Shown: one piece after another, positions 1-8,838 of the stretch | Layout: each line of letters begins with the position of its first letter | Position numbering within the stretch: position 1 is the first letter of the stretch | From: Tannerella forsythia | GTDB lineage: Bacteria; Bacteroidota; Bacteroidia; Bacteroidales; Tannerellaceae | Assembly (NCBI RefSeq): GCF_003860135.1 | Contig: NZ_RQYN01000004.1 | Span: forward strand, 1 to 64,000 | Reading direction: 5' to 3' | DNA: 64,000 nt | Position numbers and translations under genes: made by a program | The notes under the pieces: model-generated | The model's input: only the letters and a program-made list of their open reading frames with translations | Told to the model about the DNA's origin: nothing | Database searches by the model: none

Positions 1-87
1 ATGTTTATTTGTTGAGTTGAATGTTAAACAACAAACACCTAAACACCTAAACATCCGAAGGACTGAACGCTGAAGATTGATTGCTGT

Positions 88-172
88 AAAAGCCCTGAAA
101 GGGCGCCTTAATTCAGCCCAATGCGAAGCGTTGGGGAAAAAGGCATTGCATCCCGGCGGAGGGCTGTAAGCC
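88..172. repeat. REP-like hairpin element
   Basis: The sequence shows two consecutive hairpins with GAA loops: GCCCT-GAA-AGGGC at 92-104, and CCCAATGC-GAA-GCGTTGGG at 117-135 with one T-G wobble. A CAGCCC at 114-119 can alternatively pair with GGGCTG at 161-166. The make-up (AAGCCCTGAAAGGGCG, CAGCCCA, CCGGCGGAGGGCTG) resembles short dispersed REP-like elements I associate with Bacteroidetes intergenic regions. That association is from memory. Copy number in this genome cannot be seen from one window. Confidence 0.5.
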
Positions 173-190
173 TGACATATTCCAATTGTT

Positions 191-294
191 AATTGTCAAT
201 TGTTATGCCCGGTACCCGCCGAACCATGTACCCGGCATAACCATTAACCATTGACAATTAAATAATAATGGTACACGCCGAACAGTGTATCGCG
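191..294. repeat. Imperfect inverted repeat and direct repeat
   Basis: TTATGCCCGGTAC (203-215) and GTACCCGGCATAA (228-240) form a near-perfect inverted repeat, flanked on both sides by AATTGTCAAT/TTGACAATT-type sequence (191-200 and 251-259). In addition 211-235 and 270-294 are an imperfect direct repeat of 25 bases that both contain GCCGAAC. No coding sequence is visible in 1-303. The block lies just downstream of the stop codon of the minus-strand permease gene and could sit in its 3' untranslated region. Confidence 0.45.
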
Positions 295-303
295 TAATTT
301 GGG

Positions 304-1014
304 TTAAATAAACTTTTCTCTGCGGCGGAGATTCAGGAGTCCGGCCAGAAGAAAAACGAGACCTCCGACGAACAGAAACAAACGGCTTTTGAGGATCGTA
401 TTCTGCCAGACGAGAGGATGCACCTCGCGAGGCAGCGAGAAAGGATTGAGGAAGACATTCCAAAACGAACGGCTGATCAGATCGACGGCATTCATAAAGA
501 TAAAAAACAGCAGTCCCAACACAATCATGATCACGGCCGTAGCGTTCCCGCTACGCGTGAGGGTAGAGAAAAGAAACGCGAGGTTTCCGAAAAACAGCAT
601 GGGAAAAAGCAGCTGGGCGGCCATCTCGAAGACGGGTACGGGATAGAGCAGCCATCGGGCGAGCAAAGCGAAAAGCAAGAGGATGACATAATCGGCCACG
701 TAGACCATCAGCATACGCACGCCCCAGACCTTATAACGGTAGTCGGGGATGCCGAAGATGATTTCGAGCATGCGACTGTCTTCGTCATTCTGAATCCCAA
801 AGACCACCGGATAGAAAATCAACAACATACACGGGAAGAAGAGCAAATAATAAATGCTCTCTTCGTTGATTTCCACCCTGTCCCATGCCATCTGAAACAT
901 AAAAAAGGCAAAGAACAGGAAAGCAGCCAGCAGAAACCAAACGAACTTACCGGCAAAGATAATCTTCACGTTATAGCGCACTATCCGCTCGGCCAGAATG
1001 ATATATTTTCTCAT
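304..1014 (-). CDS. ABC-2 type transporter permease
   Basis: A 236-residue integral membrane protein with six predicted helices at about residues 24-45, 53-74, 101-123, 132-152, 159-180 and 211-229, the layout of an ABC-2 type permease. The cytoplasmic stretch after helix 2 (NDEDSRMLEIIFG, 76-88) is the kind of coupling segment expected to contact an ATPase domain. It starts three bases after the stop of the RND-ABC fusion gene, so the two are almost certainly co-transcribed. The ATPase domain at the end of the fusion is the obvious partner. It is the last gene of the seven-gene export cluster. The substrate is unknown. A stand-alone permease is the only reading I can support; the family assignment rests on topology and context. 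Confidence 0.75.
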   Translation of the reverse strand: MRKYIILAERIVRYNVKIIFAGKFVWFLLAAFLFFAFFMFQMAWDRVEINEESIYYLLFFPCMLLIFYPVVFGIQNDEDSRMLEIIFGIPDYRYKVWGVRMLMVYVADYVILLLFALLARWLLYPVPVFEMAAQLLFPMLFFGNLAFLFSTLTRSGNATAVIMIVLGLLFFIFMNAVDLISRSFWNVFLNPFSLPREVHPLVWQNTILKSRLFLFVGGLVFLLAGLLNLRRREKFI

Positions 1015-1017
1015 CTT

Positions 1018-4000
1018 CTACATGTTTTTTAATAAGCACAAATAAGCGTCTTCGAGATTCGTCTCTGCCGGCACGGCATCGGGACGAGGCTGCACGGCCG
1101 ACAGATAACGCACTTGTATGCGATCGCCATCCTGAATATGATGCACGACGAACGATTTATCCAGTTCGTCGAACGACTCCCCATCGATGGAGAACTGCCA
1201 CACCTTGCCTTCGGCCATGTGAACCATGCCTTCGGGTTGTCCGAAGTATTTCAACTGTCCCCGGTCGATGACGGCGACCTGATTGCACGAGCTGGAAATA
1301 TCTTCGATGATATGCGTCGAGAAGATGACGATGCGTTCCTTGCTCAGTTCGACCAGCAGGTTACGGAAGCGGATCCGCTCGCGCGGGTCGAGTCCCGCCG
1401 TAGGCTCATCGACCACGAGGATACGGGGCAGATGAAGGAGAATCAGGGCGATGCCGATCCGTTGCTTCATGCCGCCGGAGAAGGAACCGATCTTCTCATC
1501 TCTCCGTTCGTACATATTCACGGCTCGCAACACGTATTCGATCCGTTCCCTGCGCAAACGGTCGTCGGTGAGCCCTTTCAGGATGGCCTGATAGTCCAGA
1601 AACTCCCACGACGACATGTGCTCGTACGTGCCGAACTCCTGCGGCAGGAAGCCGATCAGCCCCTGCAACTCCTCACGGTAAACGCGGGTGTTCAGCCCAT
1701 TCACCCAAATACTTCCATAACTTTGCTCCAGAATCCCCGTAACGATCCGCATCAGCGTCGATTTGCCGGCTCCGTTGGGCCCCAGCAGCCCGAACATGCC
1801 CGTCTTGATCTCGAACGATACGCCACGCAACGCCTTGAACGGACGACGTCGCTTGCCGAGCCAGGGCACACGCTTGACCAGACGGAAGAACGTACGTTTC
1901 AGCCCCGCCAAACGACCGCCTACGCGCTCGATGTTCACTTCCCGTTCATACAGATATTGCGACGTAACATAAACAATCAACCCGCATCCCCACAAAAGAG
2001 CGGTAAACACAGTCAAAGACGGTCGACCGATCTTACTCGACAGTACGACAAGCAGTACGACAGGCACTCCCCAGAACAGGAGTCGGTTGAGATAACGGAC
2101 GCGTCGTCTGTCACCGAAACGGTAAAAGAGGTACATCCGTATTTTACGCCACAAGTACAAGGTGAACGCATATACGATAAACGAAAAGATAAAGATCCAG
2201 AACGAATGCTCCAGATAGCCATAGGTGAAATAGACGACAAACGCGAACAGTCCAAACACCCAGCCGATGTGCAGGAAATCTTTGAACGAATGATATTCCT
2301 GCTGAATACCCAGACGCTTACGCCGTTCCCGTCCGCTGTTCCACTGGCGGGCGAAACGTCCCGCGCGGTCGTACACCTTCACAAGGTTACGGATGACGAT
2401 CCGAATCTCCTCTTCGGGATGAATCACATCGGCTCTTGCCCGTCGCAGACTGGCCTGTACAAAGGCTGTGACCCCGGGAATAAGGATGACCAGCGTCACG
2501 ACGGATACGGCCTGCCACAGCCAACTGTCGATATAGAGATAGACGGCAAGCAGTCCGAAAAGCATCAGGACGAGATGCAGCCATCGCACCTTGGGCGAAA
2601 GCGCACGGTACCATTGCAACGTATGCTCCAGTCCCATGTAAGCCGTAGGAAGGATGACGAGCGTCAGCAGCGACGAGAAGGTCAGTCCGCCGATGACCGT
2701 AATGGCGAAAGGCGCTCCGATGGCGCCGGCATATTCCGTGTCGCCCATCGCCAGCGGGAACATGGCGATAATCGTGGTGATGCTCGTGATCAGAATCGGA
2801 CGGATACGAGACAGTCCGGCCGTCATCAGCGCACGTTCGCGTCGGAAGCCCTCCTTACGGAGGATGCGGGCATAGTCGATCAGGATGATACCGTTGTTGA
2901 CCACCACTCCCAGCAGGATCAGAAATCCGGTCAGCGTATTGGCATTCAGCAGGCTGTTACCGGTCATAAGCAGAGCCAGCAGTGATCCGATAGCCGCCAG
3001 AGGAATGGAAAAGAGCAGTACGAACGGGGTCGTTATCGATTCGAATACACACGAGAGAATCATAAAGATCAGCACGAAGGCGGCAAGCAGAAGGAATTTA
3101 AAATCGGCAAACAAGTCTTCTTCATGAACGACTTCAATGGCTACCCCGGCAGGCAGATTATAATTCGCGATATACCGGTCGATGTCGGCACGGTACCCTT
3201 CGAGCAACGTCTTCGACTCTTCGACACTGCGGGCAAACCGGTAGCGCACTTCGAGTTGCTTGTCCTGATTCACGCGCATGATGCGTGAGCGTCCGTTGCC
3301 CTTGTGAAGCGTAGCCAGCTCGTCGAGGCGGTGCATCCCTCCCTGCGCGTCGGCAATGCGCACATCTTTCAAGTCATCAAAGGTTTGCTGTTGCTTTTCC
3401 CGCTCGGGCGTCTTGTCCGGCAGCTCTTCACGAATCACGATATCGTAGGTTTTATTACCCACTTTAAAGGTCGTTCCCGTAGCATATTCGGGCGTCAGCT
3501 GCGCCAATCCCGTCGCGATATGACTTCGGGTGATACCGTATGAAGCAAGCAATAACGGGTCGAAATGCAGCCGTACTTCGGGTTGACGACGGGCAGACGA
3601 CATCCACGCATGTTCGACAAATTCCTGCGCGTCGAGGTAATACCGTATATCTTCGGCCACCACCTGCATCATGTCGTAGTCCGATCCTTTGATCACCACC
3701 TGCTCCTGATTATCCCCAATGCCCAATAGCGCCATAAACGCCATGGCCGCTCCTGCGCCGTCGCCCCCACCGGGTCCGCTCATGGCTTCGGAGAACGAGA
3801 TCTCGACACCTCCCACAGCCGGCATTCGCGCTTGCGCATCAGACTTGATCTCACCGATCTTCCGCTTGCCCGTAGCCTCGTAATCTTTCCGAAGAATCAC
3901 CGTCAGCACGGCTTGTTCCTGCTGAATACGGCTGACGACATCCTGCTTTTCCGGAATTTCATTGAGACGTTCCTCGATCACTTTCACGATCTTATCGGTA

Positions 4001-5706
4001 TGCTCCAGCGTACTGCCCGTGTGCATCGTAACATAAATATCGAAGCGGTCGGACTCGACCTCCTTATTCTGACGAACGTTCATCGTCAACGACAGAATCA
4101 ATGTCAGGAAAAGCAGCACGACGGCGCTCAGCAAAGTGATGCCCGGATGACGCATACACGTTTTGAGAAACACAAGGTAAATCTGTACAGGCCGTTGCAG
4201 CAGAGAGATTCTTTCGTAAAACACGGCGCGGCCGTTCTTCCGGCGCAAGATACCGTAGGTTACCATCGGAATAAACAGCAGCGCCACCCCCATCGATACC
4301 AGCAGGGTGGAGATAATCGAGACACCGATATGGTTACCGATCAGTTTGATCATGAAATTTTCGGAGAAGACGAAAGGCAGGAATACCGTAATGGTCGTGA
4401 GCGTAGCGGCGATAATCGAACGCCAGACCTCTTTCGTCCCTTTCGTTACGGACTGCTCGGGCGACTCTCCCGCCGCCGATCGCCGATACACATTTTCGAG
4501 CACGACGACGCTATTATCGAGCAGCATCCCGATAGCAAGCGCCATGCCGACGAGAGTCAGGCTGTTGACCGAGATACCCGCGGCATAGAAGAAGTTAAAC
4601 GCCGTATATACGGACAAGGGGATAGACAAGGCGATGAAAAACACGAGACGGATATTCTTCAGGAAAAACCAGAGCACTAAGATGGCCAACAAGCCCCCTA
4701 TCAAAGCCAGACGAATGATCTGATCGATATTCTTCTCCATCGTTTCGGCCGTATCCGACTCGATCACAATTTCCACCTCCTGCCCCTGCAAACGTTCATT
4801 GAGCCGGTCGATCACCTCCCGTGTACGATGCGACAAGTCGATGAGGTTCGTCCGGGCTTCGTTCACGAGCGCGACGGAGATCGCGTCCTTGCCGTTCACG
4901 CGGCTGAACGAAGTTTCTTCTTTCAAGTCGAAGCTGACGGTGGCCACGTCTTTCAGGAATACGGGCCCTTCGGCTACGACAAGATGTTCCAACTCGGAGA
5001 CCTGCGTGTAGGCCGAATGAACGTGAACGAAATAGCGCGAATCGGCTTCCGTAACGTTACCGGCAAACATCTTCTCCTGCGTCTGACGGTTCAGCAACTC
5101 ACCGATTTTCGAGGCGGTCAGGTTCAACGCTTCACACGCCTCTTTATGTAAACGGATTTCGATGGCTCGCTCCTGTCCGCCGTACACATCGACGGCCGCC
5201 ACCCCGTCGATATGTTCAAGATCGCGCCGGATCTCCTCTTCCACGATGTTACGCACGCGATCCACTCCACCGGAACCTCGCACCTGCAAGGTCATAAAAC
5301 GGTTCGCCATCATCGCCAGATCGACTTTCTGCACCTGCACGGTAAAACCTTTCGGAAGCGATGAGGCGACTTCTTTCATTTTCTCTTCGAGCCTGAGATA
5401 CGTCGTCTTGAAATTAACATCGGCTTTGAAATCGACCTGTATGGACGACTGGCGACGGTTGATCTCGGAGCGTATCTTATCTACCCCTCCGACGGTGCTG
5501 ATCGCCCCCTCGATCGGAATGATGACCTCGGTTTCGACATACGCCGGATCCATCTCCTGTTGAGACTGGACGGAGACGAACAACACGGGCAATTCCGCAT
5601 TGGGCAACAGTTCCACAGGCAGCTGTTTATATGACACATACCCCAATAAGGTAAGCGCAATAAACAACATGCTGACGGTTACCCTTCTGTTTAAAAGAAT
5701 GTTCAT
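1018..5706 (-). CDS. RND efflux pump fused to an ABC ATPase domain
   Basis: A 1562-residue protein, about 500 longer than a normal RND pump. Residues 1-1030 are a complete HAE1/AcrB-like pump: TM1 at 8-27, porter domains, the TM2-TM6 block at about 330-490, and the second repeat at about 515-1025. Residues 1040-1280 hold about six further hydrophobic segments. Residues 1291-1562 are a full ABC nucleotide-binding domain: Walker A GPNGAGKST (1309-1317), signature SGGMK (1410-1414), Walker B ILVVDEP (1429-1435) and H-loop His1465. In TM4 the usual Asp-Asp pair is Asp397-Asn398, and the TM10 Lys is replaced by Asn937-Asn938. The gene overlaps the upstream RND gene by ATGA and is followed three bases later by an ABC permease. 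The reading frame is continuous through the junction, so this is not an obvious frameshift artefact. Whether ATP hydrolysis powers the RND half or only the neighbouring permease cannot be told from sequence. Confidence 0.9.
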   Translation of the reverse strand: MNILLNRRVTVSMLFIALTLLGYVSYKQLPVELLPNAELPVLFVSVQSQQEMDPAYVETEVIIPIEGAISTVGGVDKIRSEINRRQSSIQVDFKADVNFKTTYLRLEEKMKEVASSLPKGFTVQVQKVDLAMMANRFMTLQVRGSGGVDRVRNIVEEEIRRDLEHIDGVAAVDVYGGQERAIEIRLHKEACEALNLTASKIGELLNRQTQEKMFAGNVTEADSRYFVHVHSAYTQVSELEHLVVAEGPVFLKDVATVSFDLKEETSFSRVNGKDAISVALVNEARTNLIDLSHRTREVIDRLNERLQGQEVEIVIESDTAETMEKNIDQIIRLALIGGLLAILVLWFFLKNIRLVFFIALSIPLSVYTAFNFFYAAGISVNSLTLVGMALAIGMLLDNSVVVLENVYRRSAAGESPEQSVTKGTKEVWRSIIAATLTTITVFLPFVFSENFMIKLIGNHIGVSIISTLLVSMGVALLFIPMVTYGILRRKNGRAVFYERISLLQRPVQIYLVFLKTCMRHPGITLLSAVVLLFLTLILSLTMNVRQNKEVESDRFDIYVTMHTGSTLEHTDKIVKVIEERLNEIPEKQDVVSRIQQEQAVLTVILRKDYEATGKRKIGEIKSDAQARMPAVGGVEISFSEAMSGPGGGDGAGAAMAFMALLGIGDNQEQVVIKGSDYDMMQVVAEDIRYYLDAQEFVEHAWMSSARRQPEVRLHFDPLLLASYGITRSHIATGLAQLTPEYATGTTFKVGNKTYDIVIREELPDKTPEREKQQQTFDDLKDVRIADAQGGMHRLDELATLHKGNGRSRIMRVNQDKQLEVRYRFARSVEESKTLLEGYRADIDRYIANYNLPAGVAIEVVHEEDLFADFKFLLLAAFVLIFMILSCVFESITTPFVLLFSIPLAAIGSLLALLMTGNSLLNANTLTGFLILLGVVVNNGIILIDYARILRKEGFRRERALMTAGLSRIRPILITSITTIIAMFPLAMGDTEYAGAIGAPFAITVIGGLTFSSLLTLVILPTAYMGLEHTLQWYRALSPKVRWLHLVLMLFGLLAVYLYIDSWLWQAVSVVTLVILIPGVTAFVQASLRRARADVIHPEEEIRIVIRNLVKVYDRAGRFARQWNSGRERRKRLGIQQEYHSFKDFLHIGWVFGLFAFVVYFTYGYLEHSFWIFIFSFIVYAFTLYLWRKIRMYLFYRFGDRRRVRYLNRLLFWGVPVVLLVVLSSKIGRPSLTVFTALLWGCGLIVYVTSQYLYEREVNIERVGGRLAGLKRTFFRLVKRVPWLGKRRRPFKALRGVSFEIKTGMFGLLGPNGAGKSTLMRIVTGILEQSYGSIWVNGLNTRVYREELQGLIGFLPQEFGTYEHMSSWEFLDYQAILKGLTDDRLRRERIEYVLRAVNMYERRDEKIGSFSGGMKQRIGIALILLHLPRILVVDEPTAGLDPRERIRFRNLLVELSKERIVIFSTHIIEDISSSCNQVAVIDRGQLKYFGQPEGMVHMAEGKVWQFSIDGESFDELDKSFVVHHIQDGDRIQVRYLSAVQPRPDAVPAETNLEDAYLCLLKNM

Positions 5707-8700
5707 TCTTCGCGTCTTACCTTACTTTTCAATTGCTCAAACACATAGTAAACACAGGGGATCACGACAAGACTCATCAAGGTAGATGTGACAAGCCCGC
5801 CGATGACAGCTACCGCCATGGACGAGCGCAAGGCCGCTCCCTCGCCGATATGGAGCGACATGGGCAGCAACGCCAGAATCGTCGTGAGCGTAGTCATCAT
5901 GATCGGACGGATGCGCTGCCGGCCGGCCTCGACAATAGCCTCGGTAAGTTCCATCGTCGTCTTCAACTGGTTGATACGTCCGACTAAAAGAATCGAGTTA
6001 TTCACCGCAATCCCGGCCAGCATAATCATCCCGATCACCCCCATGATATTGAGCGTCATCCCGGTGATCCGGAAGATCAGTACGGCCCCGACGAGCGCGA
6101 GCGGAATGGTCAGCAGGATGGTAAAAGGATGCAATAACGATTCGAACTGCGAGGCCAGCACCATGTACACGAGTACGACCGACAATAACAGCGCAAGCAT
6201 CAGGCTGTTCATCGATTCGCGACGCTGTTCCTCCTCACCCGTCACATGAATCGAATAACGCGGAGGCAGCTCCACGTCGGCCACTGCCCGGCGTATGTCT
6301 CGCGCCACCTTATCGAGCGAGCGGGCTTCGTCTTTGTCGGCAAGAATCTTGTTGATGCGGCTCTGGTTCCGACGGAATATTTCCTTCGGAGCCTGTGTCG
6401 GGGTAATCGTCGCGATCTCGTGCAGCAGAAACTCCCGGTTTCCGTTCCGGATGACAAGACCTTTCAATTCTTCGGCCGTAATATCGGGTACTTTGATGAC
6501 GATATCACGCATTTCTCCCTTATATTCCATTTTGCCGACGTCACGCCCCTGCAACTGTTGCTTTAACTGGGTGAGCACGGTCGAGGCCGTAATCTGATGA
6601 ATACCGGCCATCGTACGGTCGAGGGTGATCAGCAGCTCCGGCGCTCCGTCGGCCATCGACGACTTGAGGTTATAAATTCCTTCAACCGAGGTCATCCGCG
6701 CCAGCACCTCGTCCGTGAGAGCCGCAATCTCTTCCGATTCTTCTCCTTTCACTTCGACGACGATGGGTGCTTCTTCATCTCCGAACAGCGCCCCCAGCGA
6801 ATAATCCTCCTGCTTGAATGCCAACTCCACCCCTTCTATCCCTTTCGTCGCTTCCACAAAGCGCGATATGACTTGATCGGTCGACAAAGGCGACGATTCC
6901 GAGAGTAAGACCGTCAGCGTCGCCGTCGACTCTCCTTCAAAGACTTCATGCTCCGACGCCCCTTCTCCGATATGGCTGTACACGGTAAGCAGGCTGTCGC
7001 TACTGATGGAGCGCAGCAGATATTCCAGATTATGCACCACAGCATCCGTGCGTTCGAGACGTGTGCCTTCCGGCAGCCTCAGCGAGACGGAGAATGCACG
7101 TCCGGCGGAACGAGGTAAGAATTCCGTCCCGATGAAGGGAGTAAGCAGGAACGTAACAGCCAGCAATCCTACGGACAGACCGATCACCCACCAACGACGC
7201 CGGAGAAACGAAGTCAGCAGCACGCCATACCCCTCGAAGCGAACGGATTTCGCTTGCGGTTGTACCTGCTTCTTCCCCGATAGCCGGTCGTACAGCATAG
7301 GAATAATCAGCAAGGCGACAAACAAAGAGGACAGCAGCGAGAAGGCCACCGTCCACGCCTGCTCTTTGAACAGTTCGCCCGATGCCCCGTGCAGGTAAAC
7401 GATCGGAAGAAAAACGACAATGGTCGTCAGGGTAGAAGCAATCACCGCGCCGGCGACCTCCGACGTCCCGGTGACAATAGCCTCGGCGCGGCTCAACCCT
7501 CGCTCATGATTTCGGAAAATACTTTCTATCACCACAATCGCGTTATCGACGAGCATTCCTCCGCCCAGCGCGAGACCTCCCAGCGTCATGACGTTTAACG
7601 TCAGCCCATTGAAGTACATCAGATTAAACGTTGCTACGATCGAGACAGGAATCGACAGACTGACAATGAGCGTCGTGCCGATACGACGCAGAAAGACAAA
7701 CAACACGAACACGGCCAACAGCATCCCCAGCAGGGCCGTGCTTTTCACCTCGCCGATCGCCTGACTGATAAAAGTACCTTGGTTACGGATCACCTGAAAA
7801 CGATAGCCGGGCAAAGCCTGCTCCATGACTTTTAACTGTCGACCGATTCGATCGACCACTCGTACCGTGTTATGCTGCATCTCCTTATAAACAGAGAGAC
7901 CGATGCAACGTTCGCCGTTGACACGTACGATATTTTCGGGACGGGCATTTTCGAACCGGGCGGTAGCCACTTCACGTAAGTATATCGGCGCGCGGTTCTC
8001 GATGCCGCCATTTGTACGAACGTCCGATGCCGATGCAACCGTCGGACGATAGCCCACAATCAGATTCTCAAAATCGGCTTCGGAAGTAAAGAGCGACGAG
8101 CTTTTCACCAGATACTGCAACCCGAGTTCACTGACCCGCCCGCCCGATACGGTCTGATTATTCGCCTCGATTCCGGAGGCGATATCTTCCATCGTCAAAC
8201 CGAACGCCTTCAACTTATAGGGATCGGTTCGTAAGGTCAGGACAGAACGTTCCTCACCGGAAAGTAATACTTCGCCCACGCCTTCTATGCGCACCAGTTC
8301 GTTGCGCACGTAACTCCCGGCCATCTTACGCAACTCCGCCATATCGGTGAGGGAACGATGCGACATGGCAATCAGCATCACCGGGTCGGTATTCGGATCG
8401 TGCTGGGTGATATTGAGAGACTCAAGATCCGTGTTGCGCGAAAAAGGCGCCATGGCTTTCTGCAAGTCTAAAAAAGCCTCGTCCATATCCTTATGCTGGA
8501 CGTAGGTGACCGTGATGCGTGCCGAACCGGAACGAATCACCGAGGAAACCTGCGTGACGTCGCTCTGACGTATGGCCATCGACTCCATATTCTCTACAAA
8601 CATCTTCTCGATCTCTTCGGGCGGACGTTCACCCGCCTTGATTTCTACGAACAGACGAGGAGCATTCATGTCGGGCAGTAAATCCACATTCAGCCGATTG

Positions 8701-8789
8701 TACGAGATATTGCCGAGCAACACGATCGCCAGCACCACCATCGCCATGGTCACGGGATTATTTACTGCGAACCGGATGACTTTCTTCAT
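5703..8789 (-). CDS. RND family efflux transporter permease
   Basis: A 1028-residue inner membrane pump of the AcrB/HAE1 type with standard length. TM1 lies at about 13-30, followed by the porter segment (LLPDMNAPRL at 37-46), a first TM block around 345-490, and a second large periplasmic loop and TM block in the C-terminal half. The TM4 motif is GGGMLVDNAIVV, giving Asp415-Asn416 in place of the Asp-Asp pair of AcrB. The TM10 region reads AGIAVNNSILL without the usual lysine, so proton coupling may differ from AcrB. The stop overlaps the start of the following RND-ABC fusion by four bases. Together with the adaptor and the TolC-type protein upstream it makes a tripartite envelope exporter; two RND genes side by side suggest a heteromeric pump like MdtBC. 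The substrate is unknown. Confidence 0.9.
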   Translation of the reverse strand: MKKVIRFAVNNPVTMAMVVLAIVLLGNISYNRLNVDLLPDMNAPRLFVEIKAGERPPEEIEKMFVENMESMAIRQSDVTQVSSVIRSGSARITVTYVQHKDMDEAFLDLQKAMAPFSRNTDLESLNITQHDPNTDPVMLIAMSHRSLTDMAELRKMAGSYVRNELVRIEGVGEVLLSGEERSVLTLRTDPYKLKAFGLTMEDIASGIEANNQTVSGGRVSELGLQYLVKSSSLFTSEADFENLIVGYRPTVASASDVRTNGGIENRAPIYLREVATARFENARPENIVRVNGERCIGLSVYKEMQHNTVRVVDRIGRQLKVMEQALPGYRFQVIRNQGTFISQAIGEVKSTALLGMLLAVFVLFVFLRRIGTTLIVSLSIPVSIVATFNLMYFNGLTLNVMTLGGLALGGGMLVDNAIVVIESIFRNHERGLSRAEAIVTGTSEVAGAVIASTLTTIVVFLPIVYLHGASGELFKEQAWTVAFSLLSSLFVALLIIPMLYDRLSGKKQVQPQAKSVRFEGYGVLLTSFLRRRWWVIGLSVGLLAVTFLLTPFIGTEFLPRSAGRAFSVSLRLPEGTRLERTDAVVHNLEYLLRSISSDSLLTVYSHIGEGASEHEVFEGESTATLTVLLSESSPLSTDQVISRFVEATKGIEGVELAFKQEDYSLGALFGDEEAPIVVEVKGEESEEIAALTDEVLARMTSVEGIYNLKSSMADGAPELLITLDRTMAGIHQITASTVLTQLKQQLQGRDVGKMEYKGEMRDIVIKVPDITAEELKGLVIRNGNREFLLHEIATITPTQAPKEIFRRNQSRINKILADKDEARSLDKVARDIRRAVADVELPPRYSIHVTGEEEQRRESMNSLMLALLLSVVLVYMVLASQFESLLHPFTILLTIPLALVGAVLIFRITGMTLNIMGVIGMIMLAGIAVNNSILLVGRINQLKTTMELTEAIVEAGRQRIRPIMMTTLTTILALLPMSLHIGEGAALRSSMAVAVIGGLVTSTLMSLVVIPCVYYVFEQLKSKVRREE

Positions 8790-8838
8790 GTTATTGCGTA
8801 CTCTTAAACTATCCTTTTATTACCGTTCCTCCGTACTA

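Noticed and set aside
1114-2985. A 623-codon plus-strand open frame opposite the RND-ABC gene
   Set aside because: It is antisense to a gene with clear RND and ABC motifs, its product is rich in Asp, Gln, His and Arg without domains, and it looks like a shadow frame of a GC-rich gene.
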